A DNA stretch of 64,000 nt, taken from assembly GCA_038749025.1 (NCBI GenBank), contig JBCDIL010000008.1, forward strand, positions 100,009 to 164,008, in the 5' to 3' direction. This document shows, in pieces, positions 25,843 through 33,956 of the stretch. Origin of the DNA: JBCAXA01 sp038749025 (lineage in GTDB: Bacteria; Pseudomonadota; Gammaproteobacteria; Steroidobacterales; Woeseiaceae). Under the pieces are notes generated by a model. That model was given only the letters and a program-made list of their open reading frames with translations. It made no database searches and had not been told where the DNA came from. Numbering within the stretch: the first letter of the stretch is position 1; every line of letters begins with the position of its first letter. Position numbers and translations under genes: made by a program.

Positions 25843-26388
25843 ATGAGCATTCTTGAGACGATTTTAAAGGCCAACAATGGGGATCTGGTGCGCCAAGTCG
25901 CCGGTTCGCTCGACCTTAAACCGCAGGATGCCGGTGCTGCTATTGCGAAGTTATTGCCGGCACTGACCGGTGGGATAAAGCAAAACGCCGCGTCCGGCGG
26001 CGGTCTTGATTCGTTGTTAGGTGCGCTGACCAAGGGTAATCATGCGCGCTATGTCGATAACCCGGCAGAGGTTGTGAACGGTACCGGAATCGCCGACGGT
26101 AATGCGATCCTCGGACATATTTTGGGTAGCAAGGACCGCAGTCGGCAGGTCGCTGCCGAAGCATCGCAAGCAACCGGCATCGACGCCGGGTTGCTGAAGA
26201 AAATGTTGCCGATGATCGCGACGATGGCAATGGGCAGCTTGTCGAAGCAGCAATCCCAAGGCGGCGCCTTGTCGGATCTAGTGAACCAAGGCAGTCAAGG
26301 CCGCGGCTTACTCGACAGCTTCCTCGACAAGGATAACGATGGATCCATGGTCGACGACTTGCTCGGTATGGCGAAGCGATTTCTGTAG
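25843..26388 (+). CDS. DUF937/YidB-like protein
   Basis: This 181-residue soluble protein matches the DUF937 pattern: an N-terminal helical repeat (LVRQVAGSLDLKPQDAGAAIAKLLPALTGGI), Gly/Gln-rich linkers, the block DGNAILGHILGSKDRSRQVA, then GLLKKMLPMIATMAMGSL and a C-terminal LLDSFLDKDNDGSMVDDLLGMA. The DKDNDGS stretch resembles a calcium-binding loop. Function is unknown. GGGAGA 6 bases upstream supports the start. It has its own 72-base upstream gap. Confidence 0.8.
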   Translation: MSILETILKANNGDLVRQVAGSLDLKPQDAGAAIAKLLPALTGGIKQNAASGGGLDSLLGALTKGNHARYVDNPAEVVNGTGIADGNAILGHILGSKDRSRQVAAEASQATGIDAGLLKKMLPMIATMAMGSLSKQQSQGGALSDLVNQGSQGRGLLDSFLDKDNDGSMVDDLLGMAKRFL

Positions 26389-26424
26389 TCGTTTTGCGCG
26401 TGAGCGATTGATCGACCGCGCGGC

Positions 26425-27516
26425 ATGAGCGGAGCGCGACAACTACTGCGGCTGAGCGAACCGATCGGCATGCGGCGTGGCGGTTCGTTGATCGAAGCGA
26501 ATCTCGCTTTTGAGACCTGGGGTGAATTGAGTCCCGCTGGCGACAACGCGGTGCTGATTTTCACGGGTTTGTCGCCGTCTGCGCATGCAACGTCGTCGGC
26601 GGCTGACCCGTCACCCGGATGGTGGGAGCAGATCGTCGGACCGGGGCGGGCGATCGATACCTCTCGCTACTACGTCGTTTGCGTGAATTCTCTTGGCAGT
26701 TGCTTTGGATCGACCGGTCCCGCCTCGATGAATCCAGCGACGGGTGAGCGGTATGGATTAACGTTTCCCGTGTTGTCGATCGAGGACATCGCTGTGGGCG
26801 GCGCGGCCGTGCTCGATCACTTACACATCGAGCGCTTGCACACCGTGTTGGGCTGTTCAATGGGGGGATTGACCGCGTTGGCATTTGCCATGATGTTCCC
26901 GGAGCGCTCAGCGGGGCTCGTCTCGGTGTCGTCGGGCGCCCGCGCACGCCCGTTCGCGATTGCGCTGCGCTCGCTACAGCGTGAAATGATCCGCCGCGAC
27001 CCGGATTGGCGAGACGGCAACTATGCGCCAGGTCAGGGGCCGATCCAGGGTATGCGCCTTGCCCGCAAGCTTGGCATGATCACCTATCGGTCCGCCAAAG
27101 AATGGGACCAACGCTTCGGCCGCGAGCGCGTAGCGACCGAGCATGAACCTGGCGATCTTTTTTGCCTCGATTTCGAGGTTGAGGCGTATCTTGAGGCGCA
27201 TGCGGCCAAGTTCACGGGGCAGTTCGACGCCAATTGCTACCTGTATCTGTCCCGCGCGATGGATTTATTCGATATCGCCGAACATGGAGGCACCGTCGAG
27301 TATGGCCTCGCCCGAGTCGCGGCTGAACGCGCGCTGGTGGTCGGCGTGCAAACGGACTTTCTGTTCCCGATCGACTTGCAGCGCCAGTTGGCGGAAGGGT
27401 TGCGACCGCACGTGCGGGACGTCGTCTTCGTCAGCCTCGATTCGTTGCAAGGGCACGATGCTTTTTTGGTCGACATCGACCGTTTCCGACCGGTTTTCGC
27501 CCAGTACTTTGCCTAG
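26425..27516 (+). CDS. metX: Homoserine O-acyltransferase MetX
   Basis: MetX acylates homoserine as the first step to methionine. It is an alpha/beta-hydrolase of 363 residues: GLSPSAHA oxyanion region, NSLGSCFGSTGP, nucleophile Ser in GCSMGGLTALA, Asp in VGVQTDFLFP and His in LQGHDAFLVD. Acetyl versus succinyl donor cannot be assigned by fold; many gammaproteobacterial MetX proteins are succinyltransferases. The next gene is a cysteine dioxygenase-like protein, which hints at a small sulfur amino acid group. Confidence 0.92.
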   Translation: MSGARQLLRLSEPIGMRRGGSLIEANLAFETWGELSPAGDNAVLIFTGLSPSAHATSSAADPSPGWWEQIVGPGRAIDTSRYYVVCVNSLGSCFGSTGPASMNPATGERYGLTFPVLSIEDIAVGGAAVLDHLHIERLHTVLGCSMGGLTALAFAMMFPERSAGLVSVSSGARARPFAIALRSLQREMIRRDPDWRDGNYAPGQGPIQGMRLARKLGMITYRSAKEWDQRFGRERVATEHEPGDLFCLDFEVEAYLEAHAAKFTGQFDANCYLYLSRAMDLFDIAEHGGTVEYGLARVAAERALVVGVQTDFLFPIDLQRQLAEGLRPHVRDVVFVSLDSLQGHDAFLVDIDRFRPVFAQYFA

Positions 27517-27524
27517 AAAGGGAG

Positions 27525-27553
27525 CTGCAAGCCCCGTCAGTCCGCGTTACACT
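27525..27553 (+). promoter_or_regulatory. Promoter-like elements before the cysteine dioxygenase-like gene
   Basis: CTGCAA (27525-27530) and TACACT (27548-27553) are 17 bases apart. The predicted start is about 34 bases before GTG 27594, which has GGAG 7 bases upstream. Confidence 0.4.
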
Positions 27554-27593
27554 ATATCTTTCAGGTATAAGCTTATTCCATTGGAGAATATAA

Positions 27594-28160
27594 GTGTTGC
27601 GCGGAATTGAGCCCCTCGTCGATCTTGTTGAAACGGCGATCGACCTCGGTGATGTCGAGGCGACGGTCGACCACATTAAGGCGAGCCTGTGCCGAATGAT
27701 CCGAACGCAAAGTCTGGAAATTCCAGCGCAAGTATTGAAACCCGTCGACGGCCATTACGCCCGGCGCCTATTGAAGCGCGATACAGAACGCGACTATTCG
27801 ATCGTTGCGATGACTTGGGGCCCGTGCCAAGCGACCGGTATTCACGATCATGCCGGGATGTGGTGCGTTGAAGGTGTCTGGGCCGGTTCGATAAACGTAG
27901 AACAGTACGAACTCACCGCAATCGACGCGAACAGCAACCGCTTTCGGTTTGAAAAGCGCAACTCGTACGAAGCCGGCGTCGGCAGCGCCGGTTGCCTCAT
28001 TCCGCCGTACGAATACCACCTTATTGGCAACCCTTGCGATCGTAGCCCCGCCGTTTCGATTCATATCTACGGCGGCGAAATGACCAGCTGCCATGTGTTC
28101 GAGGAGCAAGCAAACGGTTGGTTCGAACGGCTTGAGCGACCTCTCGGCTACGACCAATAG
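27594..28160 (+). CDS. Cysteine dioxygenase-family cupin
   Basis: The family oxidises cysteine or another thiol (for example 3-mercaptopropionate) to a sulfinic acid with mononuclear iron. It has 188 residues from GTG 27594. The first two metal histidines lie in GIHDHAGMWCVEG and the third in PPYEYHLIGNP. SIHIYGGEM follows. The cysteine in MWCVEG sits where the Cys-Tyr cofactor cysteine lies in eukaryotic enzymes, though many bacterial ones have Gly there. Substrate is uncertain. It lies after metX. Confidence 0.8.
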   Translation: MLRGIEPLVDLVETAIDLGDVEATVDHIKASLCRMIRTQSLEIPAQVLKPVDGHYARRLLKRDTERDYSIVAMTWGPCQATGIHDHAGMWCVEGVWAGSINVEQYELTAIDANSNRFRFEKRNSYEAGVGSAGCLIPPYEYHLIGNPCDRSPAVSIHIYGGEMTSCHVFEEQANGWFERLERPLGYDQ

Positions 28161-28182
28161 CGATAGCTACGAGCTAATCTCG

Positions 28183-28989
28183 TCACGGGCTGGCCGATAG
28201 AAATAGCGCGGGATCGACAGCCGTCCCACCAACATACACCGACCAATGCAAATGGGCCCCCGTGACTCGACCAGTCGCGCCGACGTGTCCAAGTGTTTGA
28301 CCCGATTCAACGCGATCGTCGATGGCGACTGCATAGCTGTCGAGGTGGCAATACAACGTCACAACACCGCGGCCATGGTCAATCACAACGGTCTTGCCGT
28401 TGAAGAAAAGCTCATCCAGCAACGTCACTCGGCCGGCAGCCGGCGCAATAACCGGCGTGCCTGTCGGCGCCGCAATATCCATACCGCTGTGCGGGCTGCG
28501 CGGTTGGCCATTGAAGAAGCGGCGTGCTCCGAACGTGGCGCTGCGTTTTCCGGTAACCGGCGCTGGCCACGGAAACGTGCTTTGCCAGACGCCGCGACCT
28601 CGATAAGCACTGATCGCAGCATCTAGCGCGGCACGCTCGCGACGGTAGCGAGCCAATTGCTCGGCCGACGGTGTAACGTGATCTTGGCGAGCGACGGTCA
28701 AGCGTTGTACGCGGTAGCCGGCCGCGCCTAGCGAAAAATCGTAGTTCTGACCGTCGAGTGTCAGCTCTAACGAACGGTCTTCGCGCAACGGAATCCCGAC
28801 CAACGCGCGAAATCCGTCGCCAACGGCGACTACGGGTTGACGATTGCCAGCCACCCAGACGCTTGCCTCGGCGTTTGCAACCGGCAGCGAGACAATACCG
28901 CCCGGTACGGCCCGCAAGGCGGGCAGTGGCGCCGCTAACAAGTGACTCGCCGCGAGTACCAGCAGGGCGCCGATACTAATCCTCGTCAT
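28183..28989 (-). CDS. M23-family metallopeptidase (LytM domain)
   Basis: Probably a periplasmic peptidoglycan endopeptidase. It has 268 residues: a signal peptide ending near LLAAPLP, a beta-rich N-terminal domain, a basic linker (QLARYRRERAAL), then the LytM domain. Zinc ligands are in HSGMDIA and GAHLHW, with the third catalytic region YCHLDSY. All are intact, so it is likely active rather than an EnvC-like activator. The start overlaps the end of xseA by 14 bases, so the two are coupled. Confidence 0.9.
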   Translation of the reverse strand: MTRISIGALLVLAASHLLAAPLPALRAVPGGIVSLPVANAEASVWVAGNRQPVVAVGDGFRALVGIPLREDRSLELTLDGQNYDFSLGAAGYRVQRLTVARQDHVTPSAEQLARYRRERAALDAAISAYRGRGVWQSTFPWPAPVTGKRSATFGARRFFNGQPRSPHSGMDIAAPTGTPVIAPAAGRVTLLDELFFNGKTVVIDHGRGVVTLYCHLDSYAVAIDDRVESGQTLGHVGATGRVTGAHLHWSVYVGGTAVDPALFLSASP

Positions 28990-30331
28990 GTTCTGCTCGC
29001 ACCCGCAAACGACCGTTAGCGAGGCGTACGCGCAGCGGTTGACCCGTTGTTACGCTCGCTGCGTCGCGAATGACGGTGTCTGACTCGGCGTCAGTGACCA
29101 ACGCGTAGCCGCGGCCGAGCGTCGCCAATGGGCTAACGGCGTTTAACGCGCGGGCGGCCACAGCGAAGCGTCGCTGGCGGTTATTCAGCCGAGCGCGAAT
29201 GGCCTCCACCGAGCGCCCGCTCAAATCAGCCAGCAAGCGCTCGCGCAGTCGCAGGCGCTCCGTCGGCGACTCGTGACGAAGCCGCTCGTCAATGCCGCCG
29301 ATGCGCTGCTGGTAGCGCTTTAACCGTCGAGCCAATGCACTCGCCATCCGTAGCTGAAGCACCGTCTGGCGCTCACGGCGAAGGCTAAGAGCTGCCGCCG
29401 GGCTATGCGCCGTCAGGGTCCGGGCCGCGTTATCAAGCCGCTGCGCGACGCTATCCATTCGCCGTTGCATCGCGGCGCTTAGACTCCGGCCAATTCGTCG
29501 TACATTGCTGACGACCTCGCGCCAGTCTGGGACAACCAGTTCAGCCGCACCCGATGGGGTCGGGGCGCGAACGTCAGCCACCAAGTCGGCGAGCGTTACA
29601 TCCGTTTCGTGACCGACGCCGCTGACGACCGGAACCGTCAGGGCGGCGATGGTGCGCACCAAGGTTTCATCATTGAAGGACCACAAGTCCTCGATCGAGC
29701 CTCCGCCGCGCGCCAAAATGATCACGTCAACATCACCGCTGGCGGCCGCTCGCTGCAACGCGGCTGTCAGTTCATTAGCGGCTTCAGCCCCTTGTACCGC
29801 ACTCGGGTAGATGCGAACCGGTACGGCTGGGAAGCGCCGCGCGAGAACGTGCAAAATATCGCGGACGGCGGCACCGCTTGGCGACGTTACAACGCCGATG
29901 CGCCGCGGCAATGGCGGAATCGATTGCTTGTTGGCGGCGGCGAATAGCCCTTCGCTCGTCAACTTCGCCCGTAGCGCCTCGAATTTTCGCTGCAAGGCAC
30001 CGCTGCCTGCGACTTGCAGTTGGTCGACGATCAGTTGGTAATCCCCACGGGGCTCGTACAAGCTGATACGGCCAATCGCGATCACCTCGTCGCCGTTCTC
30101 TGGACGAAAGTCTAGGCCGCGTTGGCGCTGGCGAAAATACGCACAGCGCAGTTGTGCGTTGTTGTCCTTCAGCGAGAAATAGATGTGCCCCGATTGCGGC
30201 CGGGCCAGGTTCGATATTTCGCCGATTACCGCCGAGAGCCCGAGCGAGTCCTCAAGGGCGCTTCTCGCGAGACGGTTGACTTCGCTGACGGTGAGTGGCG
30301 CGGCGGCCGATGATTGGCGCGGTGTTCCCAT
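28976..30331 (-). CDS. xseA: Exodeoxyribonuclease VII large subunit
   Basis: XseA is the catalytic subunit of ExoVII, which degrades single-stranded DNA. It has 451 residues, with an N-terminal OB fold (LTVSEVNRLARSALED to GHIYFSLKD), the catalytic core with VTSPSGAAVRDILHVLARR, RGGGSIEDLWSFNDE and GVGHETDVTLAD, then a long coiled coil. A -10-like TATACT ends 7 bases before the ATG and no Shine-Dalgarno sequence is visible, so the message may be leaderless. The small-subunit gene xseB is at 53186. Confidence 0.95.
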   Translation of the reverse strand: MGTPRQSSAAAPLTVSEVNRLARSALEDSLGLSAVIGEISNLARPQSGHIYFSLKDNNAQLRCAYFRQRQRGLDFRPENGDEVIAIGRISLYEPRGDYQLIVDQLQVAGSGALQRKFEALRAKLTSEGLFAAANKQSIPPLPRRIGVVTSPSGAAVRDILHVLARRFPAVPVRIYPSAVQGAEAANELTAALQRAAASGDVDVIILARGGGSIEDLWSFNDETLVRTIAALTVPVVSGVGHETDVTLADLVADVRAPTPSGAAELVVPDWREVVSNVRRIGRSLSAAMQRRMDSVAQRLDNAARTLTAHSPAAALSLRRERQTVLQLRMASALARRLKRYQQRIGGIDERLRHESPTERLRLRERLLADLSGRSVEAIRARLNNRQRRFAVAARALNAVSPLATLGRGYALVTDAESDTVIRDAASVTTGQPLRVRLANGRLRVRAEHDED

Positions 30332-30337
30332 CGCTAA

Positions 30338-30343
30338 AGTATA
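30338..30343 (-). promoter_or_regulatory. -10-like element placing the xseA transcript start at its ATG
   Basis: On the minus strand TATACT occupies -12 to -7 relative to the A of the xseA ATG at 30331. No convincing -35 is seen. Confidence 0.35.
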
Positions 30344-30351
30344 GACTGCCG

Positions 30352-30381
30352 TTTACCGCACTGGCGAAGCAGCGTTACAAT
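30352..30381 (+). promoter_or_regulatory. Promoter for guaBA
   Basis: TTTACC (30352-30357) and TACAAT (30376-30381) are 18 bases apart; the start site would be about 30 bases before guaB, which has AGGAAA upstream of its ATG. Confidence 0.5.
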
Positions 30382-30417
30382 GCGGTGTTTCCTACGCACT
30401 TTCCCAGGAAACATCCC

Positions 30418-31878
30418 ATGCGAATTGCCTACGAAGCACTGACCTTCGACGACGTGTTGTTACAGCCCGGATACTCGTCGGTGCTGCCGCGCGAAGTTGG
30501 TCTGAGTTCGCAACTGACCACCGATATTCGTCTCAATATGCCGCTGTTGTCGGCGGCGATGGATACCGTCACCGAATCACGGACGGCGATTGCACTGGCG
30601 CAAGAAGGCGGACTCGGCGTTATTCACAAGAACATGACCGTCGAGCAGCAGGCCAAGCAGGTCTCTGCCGTCAAGGTCTTCGAAAGCGGTGTCGTTTCTA
30701 ACCCGATTACCGTAACGCCGGAGACAACCATCCGTGAGGTTGTCGAATTGACGCGGCGCAAAGGTATTTCCGGGGTGCCGGTTGTCAGTGACGACGAGAC
30801 ACTTGGCATCGTGACGCATCGCGATCTTCGGTTCGAGACACAACTCGATGCGCCAGTTTCGGCCGTTATGACGCCTCGCGAGCGCCTCGTAACCGTTCGC
30901 GAGAATGCTGACAAAGACGAGGTGCTCGCGTTGCTACACCAGCATCGCATTGAGAAGGTTTTGGTTGTCAACGACGACTACCAATTGCGCGGCATGATAA
31001 CCGCTAAGGACTTCCAAAAAGCGCAAGACTACCCGAACGCATCGAAAGATCATCGCGGAGCCTTACGCGTTGGCGCGGCGGTCGGCACCGGCGCCGATAC
31101 CGACGAACGAATCGAAGCCTTGGTCGCTGCAGGTGTCGACGTTGTTGTCGTCGATACGTCGCATGGATTTTCCGAAGGCGTCTTGCAGCGCGTCCGAACG
31201 GTTCGCGAAATCTACCCAGACTTACAGATCATCGCGGGCAACATCGTTACCGGCGATGCCGCCGAAGCGCTGGTTGAAGCAGGCGCGAACGCCGTGAAAG
31301 TCGGTATTGGACCTGGGTCGATTTGCACAACCCGCGTCGTTGCTGGTGTCGGTGTTCCGCAGATATCCGCCGTTGCGGAGGTCGCTGCTGCACTGAAATC
31401 GAGTGGCGTGCCGTTAATCGCCGATGGCGGTATTCGTTATTCGGGCGATATTGCGAAAGCACTCGCTGCGGGTGCCTACACAACGATGATCGGTGGTTTG
31501 TTCGCCGGGACCGAAGAGTCACCCGGTGAGGTTGAGTTGTACCAGGGTCGTTCTTACAAGTCGTATCGCGGTATGGGGTCGCTAGGCGCGATGGCGCAAG
31601 GGTCGTCGGATCGCTACTTTCAGGATGCGACTGAACAGCTCGAGAAACTCGTGCCGGAAGGTATTGAGGGTCGGGTTCCGTACAAAGGCTCGTTGGTTGC
31701 TATTGTGCACCAGTTACTGGGCGGACTGCGGGCGGCCATGGGCTATACGGGCTGCCAGACGATCGACGAGTTGCGCACTAAGCCGAACTTCGTTCGAATC
31801 ACCAATGCGGGTGTCCGTGAGAGTCACGTCCATGATGTGACCATCACGAAAGAAGCCCCGAATTACCGCAGCAAATGA
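30418..31878 (+). CDS. guaB: Inosine-5'-monophosphate dehydrogenase
   Basis: GuaB oxidises IMP to XMP with NAD, the committed step to GMP. The start MRIAYEALTFDDVLL at 30418 is the conserved one and gives 486 residues. Two CBS domains (about residues 95-205) interrupt the barrel. The catalytic cysteine is in GPGSICTTR, and the flap contains YRGMGSLGAM. It overlaps guaA by 4 bases. Confidence 0.97.
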   Translation: MRIAYEALTFDDVLLQPGYSSVLPREVGLSSQLTTDIRLNMPLLSAAMDTVTESRTAIALAQEGGLGVIHKNMTVEQQAKQVSAVKVFESGVVSNPITVTPETTIREVVELTRRKGISGVPVVSDDETLGIVTHRDLRFETQLDAPVSAVMTPRERLVTVRENADKDEVLALLHQHRIEKVLVVNDDYQLRGMITAKDFQKAQDYPNASKDHRGALRVGAAVGTGADTDERIEALVAAGVDVVVVDTSHGFSEGVLQRVRTVREIYPDLQIIAGNIVTGDAAEALVEAGANAVKVGIGPGSICTTRVVAGVGVPQISAVAEVAAALKSSGVPLIADGGIRYSGDIAKALAAGAYTTMIGGLFAGTEESPGEVELYQGRSYKSYRGMGSLGAMAQGSSDRYFQDATEQLEKLVPEGIEGRVPYKGSLVAIVHQLLGGLRAAMGYTGCQTIDELRTKPNFVRITNAGVRESHVHDVTITKEAPNYRSK

Positions 31879-33476
31879 GGCCGTCGCCGGTGGACAACTC
31901 GAGCACGACGGCGAGCGATCACGACATTCATGCCGATCGGATTTTGATCCTCGACTTTGGCTCGCAATACACGCAACTCATCGCCCGGCGTGTCCGCGAA
32001 TGCGGTGTCTATTGCGAGATACACGCTTGGGATGTCGATGCAGGATTTATCAACGCGTTTGGTGCAAGCGGTGTTGTCTTATCCGGTGGTCCCGAATCGG
32101 TGCTCGATGGTGAGCCACCACGTGCTGACGGCAGCGTATTCGAACTCGGTGTACCGGTGCTCGGAATCTGTTACGGGATGCAAGCGATGGCAGCGCAGTT
32201 GGGCGGGACAGTCAGCGCGAGCAACGAGCGCGAGTTCGGCTACGCCGCCGTCCAAGCACGCGATTCAGAACTCCTCGGCGGGCTGCTCGCTAATGAGGAG
32301 GAAGCGATGACCGTCTGGATGAGTCATGGCGATCGTGTCGAAGCGATTCCGCCGGGGTTTCAGGCTACGGCCGCGTCAGCGAACTCTCCATACGCCGCCA
32401 TGGAGGATCGCGCGCGACGTTTATACGCCTTGCAGTTTCATCCCGAAGTGACGCACACCGTGCACGGTGCTGAGATCCTGCGCCGATTCGTCGTCGATAT
32501 TTGCGGTACGGCGACCGATTGGACGGCCGGCAACATTGTCGCGGATGCCTTGGACAGGATACGACGCGATGTCGGCGGCAACCGGGTGTTACTCGGCTTG
32601 TCCGGCGGTGTCGACTCATCGGTGGTTGCCGCCTTGTTGCATCGTGCTATCGGCGATCAGCTTGTCTGCGTCTTTGTCGACCACGGATTGTTGCGACTCG
32701 GTGAGAGCGAGCAAGTCATGCGGACCTTCGCCGAGCATCTCGGCGTAAACGTCATACGTGTCGATGCGCGGCAGCGGTTCTTTGCGGCGCTACACGGTGT
32801 CGCCGACCCCGAGCAAAAGCGCAAGGTGATCGGTCGAGAGTTCGTTGAGGTGTTCGACGCTGAGGCCAGCAAGCTCGATGGGGTTCGGTGGCTGGCGCAA
32901 GGTACGATCTACCCAGACGTCATTGAGTCGGCGGGGTCTGCTACCGGTAAAGCGCACGTCATCAAATCGCATCACAACGTGGGCGGTCTGCCAGACGATA
33001 TGTCCTTTGAGCTGCTAGAGCCATTGCGGGAGCTTTTTAAGGACGAAGTGCGAAAAATCGGCTTGGAACTCGGTCTGCCGGCCGAGATGATCCATCGCCA
33101 TCCATTTCCGGGTCCGGGGCTGGGCGTTCGAGTGCTTGGCGAAGTTCGCGCTGACTACGTCGCGATGCTGCAACAAGCCGATGCGATCTTTATCGATGAG
33201 TTGCGCGCGGCGGGATGGTACGAGAAAACGAGCCAAGCGTTCGCCGTCTTTCTGCCGGTACGGTCCGTCGGCGTCATGGGCGATGGCCGACGCTACGACT
33301 ACGTCATCGCCTTGCGCGCGGTGGAAACGGTCGACTTCATGACCGCTCGTTGGTCGCACCTACCGTACGAATTCTTGGAGCATGTCTCGCTAAGAATCAT
33401 CAACGAGGTCGACGGTATTTCTCGTGTCACTTACGATATTTCCGGAAAACCGCCGGCAACGATTGAGTGGGAGTAG
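31875..33476 (+). CDS. guaA: GMP synthase (glutamine-hydrolysing)
   Basis: GuaA aminates XMP to GMP. It has 533 residues, about 8 more than E. coli, with a short non-conserved N-terminus before ILILDFGSQYTQLIARRVRE. The amidotransferase cysteine is in GICYGMQ, with His/Glu in QFHPEVTHT. The ATP pyrophosphatase P-loop is LSGGVDSSV. The C-terminal dimerisation domain ends PPATIEWE. It is translationally coupled to guaB through ATGA. Confidence 0.97.
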   Translation: MRPSPVDNSSTTASDHDIHADRILILDFGSQYTQLIARRVRECGVYCEIHAWDVDAGFINAFGASGVVLSGGPESVLDGEPPRADGSVFELGVPVLGICYGMQAMAAQLGGTVSASNEREFGYAAVQARDSELLGGLLANEEEAMTVWMSHGDRVEAIPPGFQATAASANSPYAAMEDRARRLYALQFHPEVTHTVHGAEILRRFVVDICGTATDWTAGNIVADALDRIRRDVGGNRVLLGLSGGVDSSVVAALLHRAIGDQLVCVFVDHGLLRLGESEQVMRTFAEHLGVNVIRVDARQRFFAALHGVADPEQKRKVIGREFVEVFDAEASKLDGVRWLAQGTIYPDVIESAGSATGKAHVIKSHHNVGGLPDDMSFELLEPLRELFKDEVRKIGLELGLPAEMIHRHPFPGPGLGVRVLGEVRADYVAMLQQADAIFIDELRAAGWYEKTSQAFAVFLPVRSVGVMGDGRRYDYVIALRAVETVDFMTARWSHLPYEFLEHVSLRIINEVDGISRVTYDISGKPPATIEWE

Positions 33477-33485
33477 TAGCACGCT

Positions 33486-33956
33486 GTGTCCGGGCAGACC
33501 GACAGCGTCACCGTCGATACCGCTTTCATGCGTATTGCGTTAGCGCAAGCCAAAACGGCTGCGACCTTAAACGAGGTACCGGTCGGTGCGGTTTTAGCAC
33601 GCGACAATACCGAGCTCGCGCGTGGCTACAACGAGTCGATACAACGCCATGACGCCACGGCTCACGCTGAGGTCGTCGTGCTGCGCAAAGCCGGCCTTAC
33701 ACTGGGTAACTACCGCCTCCCGAACACCACGCTTTACGTGACGCTCGAGCCGTGCGCGATGTGTGTCGGAGCAATGTTGCTGGCGCGGGTCGAGCGGGTC
33801 GTCTTTGGTGCGTCAGACCCAAAGACCGGTGCGCTCGGCGGTGCGCTCGATCTATTGGCCGCGCCGTTGCCGCACCGACTGTCAGTCACTGGCGGTGTCT
33901 TAGGCGATGAAGCAGGGGAGCTGTTGCGGGAGTTTTTTAAGGCGCGACGTCGGTAA
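33486..33956 (+). CDS. tadA: tRNA-specific adenosine deaminase
   Basis: TadA converts A34 of tRNA-Arg(ACG) to inosine. It has 156 residues from GTG 33486. The zinc site is HAEVVVLR and PCAMCVGAMLLARV, with VPVGAV before it. It follows guaA after 9 bases. Its 3' end overlaps the convergent mltF gene by 20 bases. Confidence 0.94.
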   Translation: MSGQTDSVTVDTAFMRIALAQAKTAATLNEVPVGAVLARDNTELARGYNESIQRHDATAHAEVVVLRKAGLTLGNYRLPNTTLYVTLEPCAMCVGAMLLARVERVVFGASDPKTGALGGALDLLAAPLPHRLSVTGGVLGDEAGELLREFFKARRR

